Assembly: GCA_947259435.1 (NCBI GenBank) | Contig: CAMYMP010000042.1 | Span: forward strand, 1 to 6,040 | DNA from: an uncultured Woeseiaceae bacterium | Lineage (GTDB): Bacteria > Pseudomonadota > Gammaproteobacteria > Woeseiales > Woeseiaceae | Direction: 5' to 3' | Length of the DNA stretch: 6,040 nucleotides | Shown here: positions 5,204 to 6,040 of the stretch, piece after piece | Layout: every line of letters begins with the position of its first letter | Position numbering within the stretch: the stretch's first letter is position 1 | Notes under the pieces: model-generated | What the model was told of the DNA's origin: nothing | Database searches by the model: none | The model's input: only the letters and a program-made list of their open reading frames with translations | Made by a program: the position numbers and the translations under genes

Positions 5204-6040
5204 CGTGGCGGACAGTATAATGGTCGCGCGTTCTGCCGCTGCGGAAGACGGCAAGGTGAGCGGCGAATTCATCGACGTTGGCGAGGAGCGTTATTACGCA
5301 ATCCGCAACGTCGACAAAATGGCGCCGTTTTTCATCAGCGTAATTTCCAACGTCGATCACTGGCTATTCGTCTCGTCTACGGGAGGCCTGACCGCGGGCC
5401 GTGTATCCCCGGAAACGGCGCTGTTCCCCTACATCACAGTCGACAAGATCCACGATAGTAGTGCCCATACCGGGAGCAAGACCTTGCTGCGGGTCAACGC
5501 TGGCGGAGAGCAGCGTAATTGGGAGCCTTTCAACCGGGAGCATGACGGGCGCGACACAATAAGCCGCCATTTGTACAAGCATGTACTGGGCAACAAGCTC
5601 CTCTTTGAGGAGATCAACCATGACCTGCAGTTAGCGTTCCGTTACAGCTGGGTAAGCAGTGACACGTACGGCTTTGCGCGGCAATGCGAGCTGCTGAATC
5701 TTAGCGAGCAAAGCATGAACATCGAACTGGTCGATGGCTTGCAGAACATTCTTCCGGCCGGCACACCGAGGGTCGCACAAACGAATACCAGCAACCTGGT
5801 GGATGCATACAAGTGGACCGAACTCGACGAGCAGACCGGACTCGCGTATTTCACGCTGTACTCGCGGATAACGGACCGGGCTGAGCCCTGCGAATCCCTC
5901 AAGGCAAACACGGTTTTTTGTCTGGGGATCGAGAAACAGATTACCCTCATTTCGTCGGAGCAACTCGACGTCTTCCGTGTAGGCAAGCCGCTGCAACAGG
6001 AAGGCCACATACGCGGTATCCGCGGGGCCTACCTCGTGAG
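5196..6040 (+). CDS. Large glycoside-phosphorylase-like protein, N-terminal part (runs off right edge)
   Basis: The frame stays open from the ATG at 5196 to the window end: 281 residues, no stop, no signal peptide, so probably cytoplasmic. Near the start, GEFIDVGEERYYAI leads into PFFISVISNVDHWLFVSS (44-61) and GGLTAGRVSPETALFPY (63-79). Further on are DGLQNILPAG (180-189), SNLVDAYKWTEL (199-210) and DRAEPCESLKA (227-237). The pattern resembles the N-terminal beta-sandwich of clan GH-Q enzymes (GH94 cellobiose phosphorylase, GH149 and GH161 beta-1,3-glucan phosphorylases). The catalytic barrel would lie beyond the window, so activity cannot be confirmed. Next to a GH16 glucanase, phosphorolysis of imported beta-1,3-gluco-oligosaccharides is the best guess. 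The start overlaps the previous stop (ATGAGTAG). An alternative ATG at 5220 has GGCGGA (5207-5212) 7 nt upstream and would drop eight residues. Confidence 0.6.
   Translation, partial: MSSVADSIMVARSAAAEDGKVSGEFIDVGEERYYAIRNVDKMAPFFISVISNVDHWLFVSSTGGLTAGRVSPETALFPYITVDKIHDSSAHTGSKTLLRVNAGGEQRNWEPFNREHDGRDTISRHLYKHVLGNKLLFEEINHDLQLAFRYSWVSSDTYGFARQCELLNLSEQSMNIELVDGLQNILPAGTPRVAQTNTSNLVDAYKWTELDEQTGLAYFTLYSRITDRAEPCESLKANTVFCLGIEKQITLISSEQLDVFRVGKPLQQEGHIRGIRGAYLV

Noticed and set aside
5216..5221. TATAAT inside the start of the phosphorylase-like gene
   Set aside because: No -35 or extended -10 (the preceding bases are CAG, not TGn), and it lies within a coupled gene pair. Probably chance.
4403..5272. 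Long minus-strand open frame (289 codons) opposite the CBM9-like gene
   Set aside because: It is antisense to a gene with a signal peptide and a recognisable fold, has no domain-like content and covers the promoter-proximal leader. It is a typical shadow frame in GC-rich DNA.
1..6040. CRISPR array, insertion sequence, tRNA or attachment site
   Set aside because: No regularly spaced repeats, transposase-like frames, terminal inverted repeats or tRNA-like cloverleaf were seen on either strand.

Overview
The window looks like chromosomal DNA of a free-living, probably marine gammaproteobacterium. This is inferred from the GC-rich coding, the long bimodular QueF of the E. coli type, a cphB-cphA cyanophycin pair and a locus resembling those used to degrade beta-1,3-glucan (laminarin). 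I cannot fix the genus. About 90% is coding. I see no mobile element, tRNA, rRNA or CRISPR array.

Left part (1-1790, minus strand): a two-gene cyanophycin operon. cphB (cyanophycinase, complete, 972-1790) is followed after 20 bp by cphA (cyanophycin synthetase, first 317 residues, running off the left edge). Together they make and break down the Asp-Arg storage polymer. queF (1888-2703, plus strand) lies divergently next to them. It is a housekeeping queuosine-pathway gene and ends convergently with the next block.

Right part (2802-6040): a divergent sugar-use locus. On the minus strand is a lipoprotein with an N-terminal malectin-like domain and a C-terminal GH16 glucanase domain (2802-4130). 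On the plus strand are a secreted CBM9-like protein (4439-5203) and, overlapping its stop codon, the first 281 residues of a large, apparently cytoplasmic protein. The N-terminus of that protein resembles the beta-sandwich domain of clan GH-Q glycoside phosphorylases (GH94/GH149/GH161). The 308 bp between the two arms hold overlapping divergent promoters and a perfect 14-bp palindrome (4268-4281) that fits the LacI-family operator consensus exactly. It sits at the predicted start site of the rightward promoter and inside the spacer of the leftward one. The simplest reading (inference) is that one sugar-responsive LacI-type repressor controls both arms: surface cleavage of a beta-glucan by GH16, glycan capture by the CBM9-like protein, and phosphorolysis of imported oligosaccharides in the cytoplasm.

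The points most worth a second look are the operator architecture, the poorly described large protein at the right edge, and the stand-alone CBM9-like protein coupled to it.
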